Assembly: GCF_037126285.1 (NCBI RefSeq)
Contig: NZ_CP147012.1
Span: 2,626,001 to 2,690,000 of the forward strand
DNA length: 64,000 nucleotides
Source: Bernardetia sp. MNP-M8
Lineage (GTDB): Bacteria > Bacteroidota > Bacteroidia > Cytophagales > Bernardetiaceae
Direction: 5' to 3'
Shown here: one piece after another, positions 19,701 to 27,569 of the stretch
Numbering within the stretch: position 1 is the first letter of the stretch
Layout: each line of letters starts with the position of its first letter
Made by a program: the position numbers and the translations under genes
The notes under the pieces: model-generated
What the model was told of the DNA's origin: nothing
What the model saw: only the letters and a program-made list of their open reading frames with translations
Databases searched by the model: none

Positions 19701-19765
19701 GAACGCATCTTCATATTCAAAAAAATCAAACTGAAGGAAGTGTTATTAAATTGGTTGCTGGGTAA
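16715..19765 (+). CDS. sbcC: SbcC-type nuclease ATPase (Rad50 family)
   Basis: ATG at 16715 is preferred because MFPLSLSINGLYSY begins the conserved first strand; an in-frame start 45 bases earlier adds an atypical tail. The 1016-residue protein has Walker A GKVGSGKSSILE, a Q-loop region (IIPQGQFAEFLQL) and long coiled coils. Between the coils is the zinc hook GQPCPVCGSESHP (about residue 495). The ABC signature LSGGQLFQASLCVALALSES and Walker B FFFIDEGFGSLD lie near the C-terminus. SbcCD trims hairpins and double-strand ends. The nuclease partner sbcD, commonly adjacent, is absent from this window. Confidence 0.92.
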   Translation: MFPLSLSINGLYSYKKKHTIKFDTLSEAGIFGIFGKVGSGKSSILEAITFAIFGRTDKLNISGDNRYYNMMNLDSDVVEISFEFLAGKEKEHFICEFIAKRNSKKFDTVTNYNRRAAKKTNGNDWQTIEFEEVETAIGLSYDNFKRTVIIPQGQFAEFLQLKPAARIDMIKDIFSLHEYDLADNTRNLLKETKNQIEVIENIISHQFEYLTEDFIQNKQTEVENLIKLISEQENQINQKNEQKSQLEIIKGIFEEKNRKQLQLQKLQSQEETIKKREENLNQFILVKNEFEQDLKDQKRIIINLNSIQEKQKETQQDYQKTQKKYDKTVELQKEISIQKEENLKKLEQIEPINQLIKLKEAKEEYTKKAERIENGTNLILQKQEELQAIKSQISKEKNAISEFKSKIIDTENLQNAFIWFDKNENLDKNQSEINKEVENAKSEIEKIETEKTTFETNRLQLSEKEITQNIEKTNQEIEKLTMQKGLHQAVHALEDGQPCPVCGSESHPTILDVENLDSNLKSLKKQKKEDEQNLKTLQKEETELAHFVEKITEKKESLDKQLQKQSSINVEFETHQKVFLENKSKWKNLSKTEILKIQKEQKTIQIQIKKTENQLSELEQKSEKINAEIEKYKLGLEDIKQKHALQTGQIKELERNSEKVTQLYLNSSISELEKMIVEIKNNAETSEKEFLKNQEQEKQFFHQKSELEGTLKSILSQLSVLNEELEVNQKQILQKIDIFNRNLKDKVNQVDIETILKQKIDTDNERKEITTFFTNLKNTLEDYQKLEQQTEGKSYENDSFEKLIKEIKDLTAKQKQDISQQTILSQEIKKAEKDKLEKADLEKKLSKLLQRQDNLQTLTKLFKGGSGGFVDFASTEYLRNLCNLANVRFRELTHHSLELILNESNEFEVRDFLSEGKTRAIKTLSGGQLFQASLCVALALSESMRKQQEFFFIDEGFGSLDNDSLQIVLNTLQSLQKENKVVGIISHVESLQQEIRTHLHIQKNQTEGSVIKLVAG

Positions 19766-19770
19766 ATACA

Positions 19771-19893
19771 TATAACTTATTGGTAAATGATTTTTTATGA
19801 TAAAAGACAAGATAACTACAACAAAAAATAGTATTTGTATTCATCCTGCCTTTTATCATATAAATCATAAAGATCACTTGTCAATCAGTTATG
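19771..19893. repeat. Inverted-repeat element, copy B
   Basis: The left arm 19771-19816 and right arm 19842-19893 are imperfect reverse complements sharing AA(G/A)TGAT.TTTATGAT and (GA)CA(A/G)GAT words. It belongs to the same family as the element at 1-140. It fills the gap between the convergent sbcC and gltX genes and could also terminate transcription both ways. Confidence 0.6.
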
Positions 19894-19919
19894 ATATTTT
19901 GCATTACTAACTCAAGAAA

Positions 19920-21470
19920 CTAAGCCTTCACTTCAAGTTCACTAATAGCCTTTTCAATTCTAGCAGAAACTTCTTCTTTTCCTAAAAGAGTAGCTACTTC
20001 CATCAAATCAGGTCCTGAACCTGCACCAGTCAGAGCCAAGCGCAAAGGAAGCATAACAACACCCATTTTGACTCCTGCATTTGTAGCAGCATCATGAACG
20101 AGTTGTTTAGTTTGTGCTTCATCAGTCAATGAATCTGTATTTTTCAAAACTTCTACCAAAGCAGTAAGCCCTTTTACAGCATCAGCATTCCATTTTTTGG
20201 CAACTAATTGTTCATCATATTCAGAAGGAGCTTGTAAAAATACTTGTGAACCTTCCCAAAAATCACTCATAAATACGGCTCTTTCTTTTAATATTCCAGC
20301 TAATTTTTCTAAATAAGAAGTATCAGCCAAAGAGTTAGAAACCATTTTTGAAGCTAAATAATCAGCGATTTCATTATTTGGTTTGTTGCGTAGATATTGT
20401 TGATTAAACCATTTTGCTTTATCAAAATCAAATCTTGCTCCTGCTTTATTTACTCTTGAAATATCAAAGGCTTCGATTAATTCTTCCATAGAAAAAATCT
20501 CTTCATTATTCCCAGGATTCCAACCCAAAAGAGCTAAAAAGTTTACGACAGCAGCAGGTTCGAATCCCCATTCTCTAAAACCTTCAAATTTTTCATCTTC
20601 TGCTCCTTTTCCATTCCATTCCAACGGAAAAACAGGCATTCCGAATTTTGCACCATCACGTTTTGAAAGTTTTCCGTTTCCGTCTGGTTTCAAAATCAAA
20701 GGCAAGTGAGCAAATTTTGGCATTGTATCTTCCCAACCCAAATAACGATACAAAAGAACGTGCAAAGGAGCAGACGGAAGCCACTCTTCACCACGAATAA
20801 CGTGTGTAATTTTCATTAAATGGTCATCGACAACATTTGCCAAATGATAGGTAGGCATTCCGTCGGATTTCAACAAAACTTTATCATCAATGGCAGACGA
20901 ATGAACAACTACCCAGTTACGAATCATGTCATTCAAACGAACTTCTTCTTTGCGTGGAACTTTCAAACGAACTACATATTTTTCGCCACTTTCTAAAAGA
21001 CGTTTTGTTTCATCTTCTGGCAATGTCAAAGAGTTACGCATTTGTGTACGAGTGATACTGTTGTATTGAGGAGAAGCAACACCTGCATTTTTCAAACGTT
21101 CTTTCATTGCTTCTAAATCTTCTGAAGTATCAAAAGCATAATAAGCATATCCGTTTTCGATGAGTTGCATGGCATAATCTTTATACATATCTTTTCGCTC
21201 AGACTGGCGATAAGGCGCATATTGTCCTCCATGTTTTGGACTTTCAGTAGGAACAATTCCAATCCACTCTAAGGCTTCCAAAATATATTCTTCTGCTCCT
21301 TCTACAAAACGAGTTTGGTCGGTATCTTCTACACGAATGATAAACTCGCCACCATGTTTTTTGGCAAATAAATAATTGAAAAGGGCAGTACGGACTCCTC
21401 CGATATGCAATGCTCCTGTTGGAGAAGGTGCAAAACGAACTCGTACATTTGATGCTGTGTCGTTACTCAT
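19920..21470 (-). CDS. gltX: Glutamyl-tRNA synthetase
   Basis: This is a 516-residue class I aminoacyl-tRNA synthetase that charges tRNA-Glu in the cytoplasm. The HIGH-type motif is in RFAPSPTGALHIGGVRTALF (about 12-31) and the KMSKS-type motif is KLSKRDGAKFG (about 270). The LIRVEDTD-like segment IIRVEDTDQTRF and HVIRGEEWLPSAPLH are also typical of GltX. Length and layout match the bacterial family, including a C-terminal helical anticodon-binding domain. It is separated from neighbours on both sides and appears monocistronic. Confidence 0.96.
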   Translation of the reverse strand: MSNDTASNVRVRFAPSPTGALHIGGVRTALFNYLFAKKHGGEFIIRVEDTDQTRFVEGAEEYILEALEWIGIVPTESPKHGGQYAPYRQSERKDMYKDYAMQLIENGYAYYAFDTSEDLEAMKERLKNAGVASPQYNSITRTQMRNSLTLPEDETKRLLESGEKYVVRLKVPRKEEVRLNDMIRNWVVVHSSAIDDKVLLKSDGMPTYHLANVVDDHLMKITHVIRGEEWLPSAPLHVLLYRYLGWEDTMPKFAHLPLILKPDGNGKLSKRDGAKFGMPVFPLEWNGKGAEDEKFEGFREWGFEPAAVVNFLALLGWNPGNNEEIFSMEELIEAFDISRVNKAGARFDFDKAKWFNQQYLRNKPNNEIADYLASKMVSNSLADTSYLEKLAGILKERAVFMSDFWEGSQVFLQAPSEYDEQLVAKKWNADAVKGLTALVEVLKNTDSLTDEAQTKQLVHDAATNAGVKMGVVMLPLRLALTGAGSGPDLMEVATLLGKEEVSARIEKAISELEVKA

Positions 21471-21649
21471 AAAGATAATTCTATATAGTTTTTTTGATAT
21501 ATTTCATTTTGAAGTTTTAAAACACAAATTTACAAAAAAATAATGATGCTTCTAATTATGCTTTGTATTTGGTTTTAAATTATAAACTTGATGTTTGGCT
21601 TTGTAGTTCATTTAATCCTAATTTATAATTTTGAAAATATTAATTGCCA

Positions 21650-22120
21650 ATGTATAATCAGAAAAAACTAGATCATTATTCTCAAAAAGTAAATGATTTT
21701 TTGAAAAAAAACTATCCTTCTATATTAGAATCTCCTTATCGAATTAGTTTCCATCAAAATGAGGATATAGAAACCGTCTTTTTAGAAATAAAAATAAAAT
21801 CCTTTAGTGAAGAAAGAAACACGAATTTGATTTTAAATAGCCAAGATGAAAAAATAACTATTGGTTTTTGTAGTCATCATTGTTATTTTGGAGGTTGGTA
21901 TGAAAGTAAGTTTGAAGAAGATATAAAAGATGCAATTTCTACCTTCAAAAAAATAAGAGAAGGAGAATTAATTGTAGCAGAGTATTACAGAGATGAAAAA
22001 TTTGTAGGTTCTGTATTTATAAAAAAACAAGAACAATTTGATGAAAAAAAATTATTGAAGGAGTGGAAATCTGGAAAGCCTAATCGAATTAATTTTGAAA
22101 GGTTTAGATTGAATGAATAA
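21650..22120 (+). CDS. Small cytosolic protein, immunity-like features
   Basis: Starting at ATG 21650 (a TTG two codons earlier is less likely), the protein is about 156 residues, charged and without a signal peptide. It carries KITIGFCSHHCYFGGW followed by a helix FEEDIKDAISTFKKI and the strand ELIVAEYYRDEKF. This order (TVGF...H.HF, helix, strand) recalls small proteins found beside polymorphic toxins and often called immunity proteins, but no toxin is adjacent. That resemblance is from memory, and no function is claimed. Confidence 0.6.
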   Translation: MYNQKKLDHYSQKVNDFLKKNYPSILESPYRISFHQNEDIETVFLEIKIKSFSEERNTNLILNSQDEKITIGFCSHHCYFGGWYESKFEEDIKDAISTFKKIREGELIVAEYYRDEKFVGSVFIKKQEQFDEKKLLKEWKSGKPNRINFERFRLNE

Positions 22121-22143
22121 TTTTAGATATTCTCTGTAGCTTT

Positions 22144-22181
22144 AGTAACTCTGTTTTATCTAAAAATTCACAAGAGTTACT
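22144..22181. terminator. Weak convergent hairpin
   Basis: AGTAACTCT (22144-22152) pairs with AGAGTTACT (22173-22181) across a 20-base loop, between convergent genes. A T-rich run follows on the plus strand. Confidence 0.4.
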
Positions 22182-22235
22182 TTATTATTACCAAATTAGA
22201 TAAAATTGATAGATAGATTTTGAAAAAAACATTCT

Positions 22236-23720
22236 TTATTTTGTTTCAATTTCAAAAATTTTGTTTCCATTTTCTCCTAAATAATGTTTTAATAATTTCT
22301 CATATACTTTGTAGCCATCATCTACATTAGTAAAAATAATTATTCCTTCTTTTGTTTTTGGGAAAATAAATGCTATTGTTTGGCAGCCTTTGTCAGCACC
22401 ACTATGGGCTAAAGCATATTGATTGTTTGCTAATTCATAAATTTCAAATCCAAGTCCAAAATATTTTCCTTCTTTTGTTTGAATTTGATGTTTAATCATA
22501 TCATCAAATACTTTTTCGCTCAAACCTTCGCCTTTCATTACACTAGTTAAAAATTTTCCATAGTCTTCAAGTGTAGTCAATAAATTATCAGCAGCATTTG
22601 CAGTTGTATTTCTTTCTATTTCGTAAGCAAGTCCCTTTTTGTTATAACCTATTGCAAATCGTAAACTGTCTGTTTTTTCAGTCCAAAAATAATTGGTATC
22701 ATTCATTTGTAAAGGAGTAAAAATCAATTCGGTTGCTAACTCATTAAGCGATTTTTGAAATTTTGCTTCTAAGGCTTCTCTCAAATATTCAAAACCTTCT
22801 CCTGAATATTGATATTTCGTTCCAACTGGAAATTCAAAATGTAGTTTTCCATCTTCATTATTTCCACGCCAATTTGTAAAACCTGTTTGATGACTCAAAA
22901 TATGTCTTGTCGTAATTAATTTGGAATTTGGGTCTTTTGCCACATCTGGATCAGTCCAATAGTTATAAATAGGCTCATCTAAGTTCCATTTTCCCAAACT
23001 GACGAGCTTCAAAGTTACTATTGCTGTAATTGGTTTGGTAAGAGAGGCAACATTAAAAATAGTATTATAAGGTGCTACAACATCTTTTTTGAGTTCTCCA
23101 AATACTTTTATTTGTTGTAGTTTTCCATCTTTAATAATTCCCAGTCCTAACGTTGGAACTTTGTTTTCTTTTAACCAATTTTCTATTTCAGTATCGCTAC
23201 CAAACATAGAAGATTGATAGCTTAAGGAATTTGTGTCTTGATGGTCATAACTCAAACTCTTGTTTAATTTCCAAACTCCATTTTCTAAAAGCCAAACGTG
23301 GGTAAATTTTGCTGTACCTACAAAGGTTTCTTTTTGGTTTGATATTGTTTCATGAAATTTATGATTGCCTGTTTGAATTGCTCCATACAACACATTTTTT
23401 TTATAAAGTGGATAAATTTCAGTGCTTTCTGTTACTAATGCTCTTCTTGATTTATAGGTTGTAGGTGATCTGCATAAACCATTTTTTAAATTATATAAAA
23501 ATTCTTTTTTGTATGAAATGCTGTCTTTGTCGTGAAAGAATTCAAATTTTTCACTCAATAAACTCTCAAACTGGTCAATATCACATGTGTTAAAGCCTAC
23601 ATTAAAAAGCAGACTGTCCTTTAATATAATCGTTTTGTATAAGTCAGAGCTTTTTTCGACTTGTGCCCATACTGAAAAAGTTGTCAGAAAAAGAAAACTA
23701 ATAATCAGATATTTTTTCAT
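22236..23720 (-). CDS. Exported SnoaL-like / class C beta-lactamase-fold serine hydrolase
   Basis: The 494-residue protein has a signal peptide (1-19, ending VWAQ). A SnoaL/DUF4440-like alpha-beta domain (about 28-155; LFNVGFNTCDIDQFESLLS, TAKFTHVWLLENGVWKLNKS) precedes a serine beta-lactamase/DD-peptidase-fold domain (about 175-490). The catalytic SxxK is in ASLTKPI (about 226), a YSG triad lies in KYQYSGEGFEY and an HSG motif in LAHSGADKG (about 440). It probably hydrolyses peptides or esters in the periplasm rather than conferring drug resistance. An ECF-like promoter motif lies 67 bases upstream. Confidence 0.85.
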   Translation of the reverse strand: MKKYLIISFLFLTTFSVWAQVEKSSDLYKTIILKDSLLFNVGFNTCDIDQFESLLSEKFEFFHDKDSISYKKEFLYNLKNGLCRSPTTYKSRRALVTESTEIYPLYKKNVLYGAIQTGNHKFHETISNQKETFVGTAKFTHVWLLENGVWKLNKSLSYDHQDTNSLSYQSSMFGSDTEIENWLKENKVPTLGLGIIKDGKLQQIKVFGELKKDVVAPYNTIFNVASLTKPITAIVTLKLVSLGKWNLDEPIYNYWTDPDVAKDPNSKLITTRHILSHQTGFTNWRGNNEDGKLHFEFPVGTKYQYSGEGFEYLREALEAKFQKSLNELATELIFTPLQMNDTNYFWTEKTDSLRFAIGYNKKGLAYEIERNTTANAADNLLTTLEDYGKFLTSVMKGEGLSEKVFDDMIKHQIQTKEGKYFGLGFEIYELANNQYALAHSGADKGCQTIAFIFPKTKEGIIIFTNVDDGYKVYEKLLKHYLGENGNKIFEIETK

Positions 23721-23786
23721 GTTATGATTGTTAATTGCACAATTTGAAGTTTGTAAATTATAAGAGTATGATTAATACTGTTACAG

Positions 23787-23830
23787 ATTTACTACAAAGA
23801 CAGTGTTTTTTTTAATAGATTGCATCAAGA
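23787..23830 (-). promoter_or_regulatory. ECF-type promoter motif, copy 1
   Basis: This 44-base stretch matches the segment at 55490-55533 at 38 positions. In the minus direction it reads TGATGCAATC, a T/A spacer, then CTGTCTTTGTAGTAAA. It ends 67 bases before the serine hydrolase start. The paired TGCAAYC and GTC cores are what an extracytoplasmic-function sigma factor would read. Confidence 0.6.
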
Positions 23831-23868
23831 ATAAATTTTTGAATATTTTTCTGAAAAATAATATAGAG

Positions 23869-24438
23869 TTAGCATTTTGATTTGAGTCTGCTTAATGTTT
23901 CTTGTGAAATATTAAGATAAGTAGCTACAATTTTTTTGGGTAAGCGTTGAACGATATTTGGTTGAATCTCTAGTAACTGCTTATATCTTTCTGTTGCGTC
24001 AAGCGTCAAAAATGACATAAGTCTATTTGTATTATGTATATAGGCTTTTTCTAGATAATTTCGATAAAATTTTTCCCATAATGGAATAATTTCAAGTAAA
24101 TGATAAAAATCTTCATGTGAGATATAAAGTAATGTGGTTGGTTCGGATGCTTGAATAAATTCTGATGAGGGTTCATTTGAAATAAAACTAGAAATAGCTG
24201 TAGCAAAATTATTTTCAAATGCTAAATAGCGTGTTGCTTCGTGTCCTTCTTCAGTAATAAAAAATATACGTAAACAGCCATTGCCAACAAAAAAAGTGCG
24301 TTGGCTAGTTTGTCCGTAAACAAGTAAAAGTTCGTTCTTCTCTACTTCCAAAGGTTTGAAATAAGAAAGAATGATACTTAATTCAGCCTCTGTAACATTA
24401 ATAGTTTTTCTGATGTATTCGGTAAGTTGTGCTTTCAT
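23869..24438 (-). CDS. Crp/Fnr-family transcription regulator
   Basis: The 189-residue regulator has a cyclic-nucleotide-binding fold (about 20-120; GQTSQRTFFVGNGCLRIF, EGHEATRYLAFENNF). A C-terminal helix-turn-helix follows (about 148-189; YLNISQETLSRLKSK). The residues that contact cAMP in Crp are not conserved, as usual in this Bacteroidota group, so the signal is unknown. It follows the DUF2798 gene by 86 bases on the same strand and may be cotranscribed with it. The serine hydrolase downstream has its own promoter motif. Confidence 0.88.
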   Translation of the reverse strand: MKAQLTEYIRKTINVTEAELSIILSYFKPLEVEKNELLLVYGQTSQRTFFVGNGCLRIFFITEEGHEATRYLAFENNFATAISSFISNEPSSEFIQASEPTTLLYISHEDFYHLLEIIPLWEKFYRNYLEKAYIHNTNRLMSFLTLDATERYKQLLEIQPNIVQRLPKKIVATYLNISQETLSRLKSKC

Positions 24439-24524
24439 TATTAAATGAGTTAGGAAATTTAAAATGGCATTGTTGCAATGAAAAATCAGTGCAAAACAAT
24501 GCCATTTATACCAATAATTTATTC

Positions 24525-24746
24525 CTAATTAGAAGTTACTTTTTCTGCCAATTTCTTTGCTATTGGAATGATGATTAAAACACTAATATATGCTACAGGT
24601 ATCATTACAATCCAAGAATCTAGGAACATAAAAAACCAATCTTCTCCAAAGCCATAATTACGGATTAGTCCTACAAATCCCATAATCAATGTCATTGGAA
24701 TAACAATAAATAATGTGCTAATGTACTTGAAATACTTTTTATTCAT
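24525..24746 (-). CDS. DUF2798 small membrane protein
   Basis: With ATG at 24746 (MNKKYFKYISTLF) the product is 73 residues with two transmembrane helices. The family signature is visible: MTLIMGFVGLIRNYG in helix 1, then WIVMIPVAYISVLIIIPIAKKLAEK in helix 2. DUF2798 proteins have no established function. A 13-residue upstream extension from a non-ATG codon is possible but not typical. Confidence 0.8.
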   Translation of the reverse strand: MNKKYFKYISTLFIVIPMTLIMGFVGLIRNYGFGEDWFFMFLDSWIVMIPVAYISVLIIIPIAKKLAEKVTSN

Positions 24747-24958
24747 GTTTGTAAATTTTTGCTTTATATTTAATTTATATTGCAAAATTAGCCAAACAAA
24801 AAAAAGTAAACATTGATGTAGATCAAAAAAGGAATAAAATCAAAAATAAATTCATTTACTAAATATCTCTTTAAGACTCACACAATAGTTTGTAATAGCT
24901 CAATGTATGAGAACACTCTTTTATTTTTTAATAAATTTCAAATTGAGATTTAAAAATT

Positions 24959-24992
24959 TAAGCCAAACTGCATTTTAATACAGTTTGGCTTA
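24959..24992 (-). terminator. Terminator of the PLP-enzyme gene
   Basis: TAAGCCAAACTG (24959-24970) and CAGTTTGGCTTA (24981-24992) form a perfect 12-bp stem with a 10-base loop, 24 bases beyond the minus-strand stop. A T-rich tract follows in the minus direction. Confidence 0.8.
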
Positions 24993-25015
24993 TTTTTCTT
25001 TAACTTTATATAGAA

Positions 25016-26866
25016 TTAAATCTGCTCCACAAACTCCAAAAATACTTCTTTATGTTTTTCCAAATCCATATCAGCAGAAAGCGAAACACGAGCAATATAA
25101 TCTTTGTCAGATTCTTTGGTTGTTCCTTGCGTAGAGGTGGCAGGAATTGTCCAATAACAGCCTTTTAGCTGTCCATAACTCACACAATATTTACTTTCGT
25201 TTGGAATCTGAGTAATCATCATAGTAATTAATTTATCATTCAATTTCCTTTTGTAAAGTTCCTTTTCTTCTGCTGTATTTCCTTTTGTAGGAAGGTCTAA
25301 TGAAAAAACTGAAGGTGTAAACCCTTGCTGCGCCAGTTCTTCAGAAACAAAATTGATTTTTGCTGTTGGTAAAACCTCTTTGATAAAATCGACAAATTTG
25401 CGAGTATTTTTATAAGCATCTTCAATTCTTTGATTCATTGAAGGTAACTGTTCTGCCAAAATTTCCATTTGAAGATTTGTCGCTTCGTTATCACAAAGAA
25501 TGATGTTTTTTTCTATTTTATCCATCAAATAATCAGCTTTTTGATTAGCTACACAATACCCAGCTGTTACTTTTCCACCACTCGGAAATTTTGAGCCACT
25601 GACATAAGAAATGGTTTTGACAGTAGATAATATTTCATTTTTGCCTAAAAAATTTACATTCGGACAAAAAGTTTGGTCTAAGATAAAAACAGGTTCGATA
25701 GCTGTTTTGCCAGTTGGAGTTTGACGTTTTTTGCTTAAAGCCTTTTCCAAATCTTCAAGATTTGGCACTTCCACTCTTGGATTGGTCGGAATCTCGGCAA
25801 TGATATAAGGAACTGCATCTAATTCGGCTACTTTTGCTAAAACTCGTTCAGTGCTTTGTACCATATCATTATCGCCATCAACTGGCAAATCCATTATTTC
25901 AACATTATCCAAACATGCAGCTACTCTTCTAGCTTGGTCATTTGTGCCACCATAGCAATTTGGAGGAACGATAATTTTGATAGCTTTTCCCTTGTGGTTT
26001 TCTGTTGCATCATGAATCAATCCCATCATAATAGCATATTGAATAGAAAGTCCACTAGAACTAACAACGGCTTTCGAATCCGAATGCGTAATTTTTTTGA
26101 TGGATGCTAAAACCGATTCTTTATTTTTTTGAGTATCAAATGTTTTAGGTTCAAAAGACGTATTTTCTGTAAGGATATGCAAAGCTGTCAAACAATCGGC
26201 TGGAGTCATTGCTATTGTTTCTCTTCTACGGACGTGCTGAATTTCTGAAATATAACTTTCGTTTTCTTTGCCATTTACAAACAAAATACTTCCTAAATCA
26301 TCATGAATATTAATATAAAAATCAATTTTAGAATCAAGATTAGCCGTTCCAATTTCATTTTTTTGTGAAATATAAATCGTACTTCCTTCAAAGTTTTCTA
26401 TATCTTCTATTTTCTCAACTTGCTTTAATTCAAACTCATAACCATAAACATTTCTAATAATTTCGGCATCAAAAAAAGCAGGTAAATTATCTGTATAAAC
26501 GATTTGAGTAGCTTTATTAGTTAATAAATTTTTTCTCAAAACTGCCAAAATAGGAGTTGTTCTAGATGAAAAACTGATTACACTTTCTGATTTTAGATTA
26601 TTCATTTTAGCGATTGCCCACTCCAAAACAGAAGACAATGGATGCCCCAAACGGATATAATCGTAAGCCGTAGGCAATTCACTTAATGCCGATTTTTCAG
26701 CGTTATTTGTTTCAAATAAAATTTCAAATTTTTCTAAAAACTCTGTTTTGGCTAATTCTTCGTTATAAATATCTAGTCTGTGCGTGGTTAGTCTTAGCCA
26801 GTCGTTTGGCATATTTTCTACCACTTCTTTTATATAGTTGAGTGTTTTGTCTTCTGCAATAATCAT
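25016..26866 (-). CDS. PLP-dependent enzyme, Cys/Met-metabolism type
   Basis: This 616-residue protein has a C-terminal half resembling the cystathionine gamma-synthase/methionine gamma-lyase fold. It shows PPNCYGGTNDQARR, a PVFILDQTFCP segment with the PLP-ring aspartate, and SYVSGSKFPSGGKV, whose lysine (about 425) should bind PLP. The N-terminal 230 residues are an extra region with only weak resemblance to the family, making it longer than the usual 380-420. The exact reaction (gamma-synthase, gamma-lyase or other) cannot be decided. It is monocistronic, with a TATCTTTG promoter and a strong terminator. Confidence 0.8.
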   Translation of the reverse strand: MIIAEDKTLNYIKEVVENMPNDWLRLTTHRLDIYNEELAKTEFLEKFEILFETNNAEKSALSELPTAYDYIRLGHPLSSVLEWAIAKMNNLKSESVISFSSRTTPILAVLRKNLLTNKATQIVYTDNLPAFFDAEIIRNVYGYEFELKQVEKIEDIENFEGSTIYISQKNEIGTANLDSKIDFYINIHDDLGSILFVNGKENESYISEIQHVRRRETIAMTPADCLTALHILTENTSFEPKTFDTQKNKESVLASIKKITHSDSKAVVSSSGLSIQYAIMMGLIHDATENHKGKAIKIIVPPNCYGGTNDQARRVAACLDNVEIMDLPVDGDNDMVQSTERVLAKVAELDAVPYIIAEIPTNPRVEVPNLEDLEKALSKKRQTPTGKTAIEPVFILDQTFCPNVNFLGKNEILSTVKTISYVSGSKFPSGGKVTAGYCVANQKADYLMDKIEKNIILCDNEATNLQMEILAEQLPSMNQRIEDAYKNTRKFVDFIKEVLPTAKINFVSEELAQQGFTPSVFSLDLPTKGNTAEEKELYKRKLNDKLITMMITQIPNESKYCVSYGQLKGCYWTIPATSTQGTTKESDKDYIARVSLSADMDLEKHKEVFLEFVEQI

Positions 26867-26912
26867 ATTTCTGTGAGTTTTGAATGATTGGTTACGTTTT
26901 TCTGAATACTAA

Positions 26913-26933
26913 CTCAAAGATACGATATTGGTT
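26913..26933 (-). promoter_or_regulatory. TATCTTTG promoter block, PLP-enzyme gene
   Basis: On the minus strand AACCAATATCGTATCTTTGAG contains the minus-7 box TATCTTTG (26915-26922), 49 bases before the start codon. The block recurs with two changes at 28083-28103. No clear minus-33 TTTG is present. Confidence 0.45.
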
Positions 26934-26983
26934 TGTTTTCTCTATTTTGAATCTATTTTCTAAATAAATCAAATTGTGTATCA

Positions 26984-27063
26984 CAGACTTCCTAGTCTGT
27001 GTAAAATAAAGACAGACTATTTTAAGCGAAATACAATTATTATTATTCAGACTAGGAAGTCTG
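26984..27063. repeat. Inverted repeat with CAGACTTCCTAGTCTG ends
   Basis: CAGACTTCCTAGTCTG (26984-26999) and CAGACTAGGAAGTCTG (27048-27063) are perfect 16-base reverse complements around 48 AT-rich bases. Each arm is itself a small hairpin (CAGAC/GTCTG). It lies between the promoter of the PLP gene and the end of the small acidic gene. It looks like a REP/MITE-type repeat and could also terminate the gene ending at 27084. Confidence 0.55.
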
Positions 27064-27083
27064 AAGTACGTATCTTCTAAAGA

Positions 27084-27539
27084 TTAAATAATGCTATCAA
27101 ACGATTCAAATTTTAAGGAATCAAGACGAATCTCAAATTCACTTGTTTGATTATTTAGTTTTTTCTGATAAATTATTCTACCATCTTCTGTTAATTCTAG
27201 TATTTCAAATTGTCCTCCTTGAAAGTTAGAAAATCTTGCAGTAGCATTTTTTTGAAAGTCAATCAGAAAAAGCCGTAACACAGCATCATTATCATGCTTG
27301 ATGAATTCTGCATCAAAACTCTCATTGGCATATTCTTCAAATATAATTATATCCTCTTCCTTCAATTTCCAAAACTTCCCAGTAAACCATTTTCCAAACT
27401 TCAAAGAATCATCTAATAGACTAAGTTTGTAGGTAAAATACCAATGGTCTGCTCTGATATTCAAATTTGAAGGATGGAATGCATCTGCAAAAGTTAGTTT
27501 TAAAGTGTGGTTTTTACTAGAGATTAGAATGTCTTCCAT
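27084..27539 (-). CDS. Small acidic protein of unknown function
   Basis: The 151-residue protein is cytosolic (no signal) and acidic, with alternating strands such as LKLTFADAFHPSNLNIRADHWYF in part and a C-terminal FEIRLDSLKFESFD. It is the last gene of the 29221-27084 group, 30 bases after the preceding gene, and has its own TATCTTTG box at 27560-27567. Position and acidity make it a possible immunity partner for the EndoU-like protein, which is inference only. Confidence 0.65.
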   Translation of the reverse strand: MEDILISSKNHTLKLTFADAFHPSNLNIRADHWYFTYKLSLLDDSLKFGKWFTGKFWKLKEEDIIIFEEYANESFDAEFIKHDNDAVLRLFLIDFQKNATARFSNFQGGQFEILELTEDGRIIYQKKLNNQTSEFEIRLDSLKFESFDSII

Positions 27540-27569
27540 TGGTTACATAAGTGAATTATCAAAGATAAA

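Noticed and set aside
20562-20576. GGTTCGAATCCCC, a tRNA T-loop-like sequence
   Set aside because: It lies inside the well-supported gltX coding region and has no acceptor stem, anticodon arm or CCA context.
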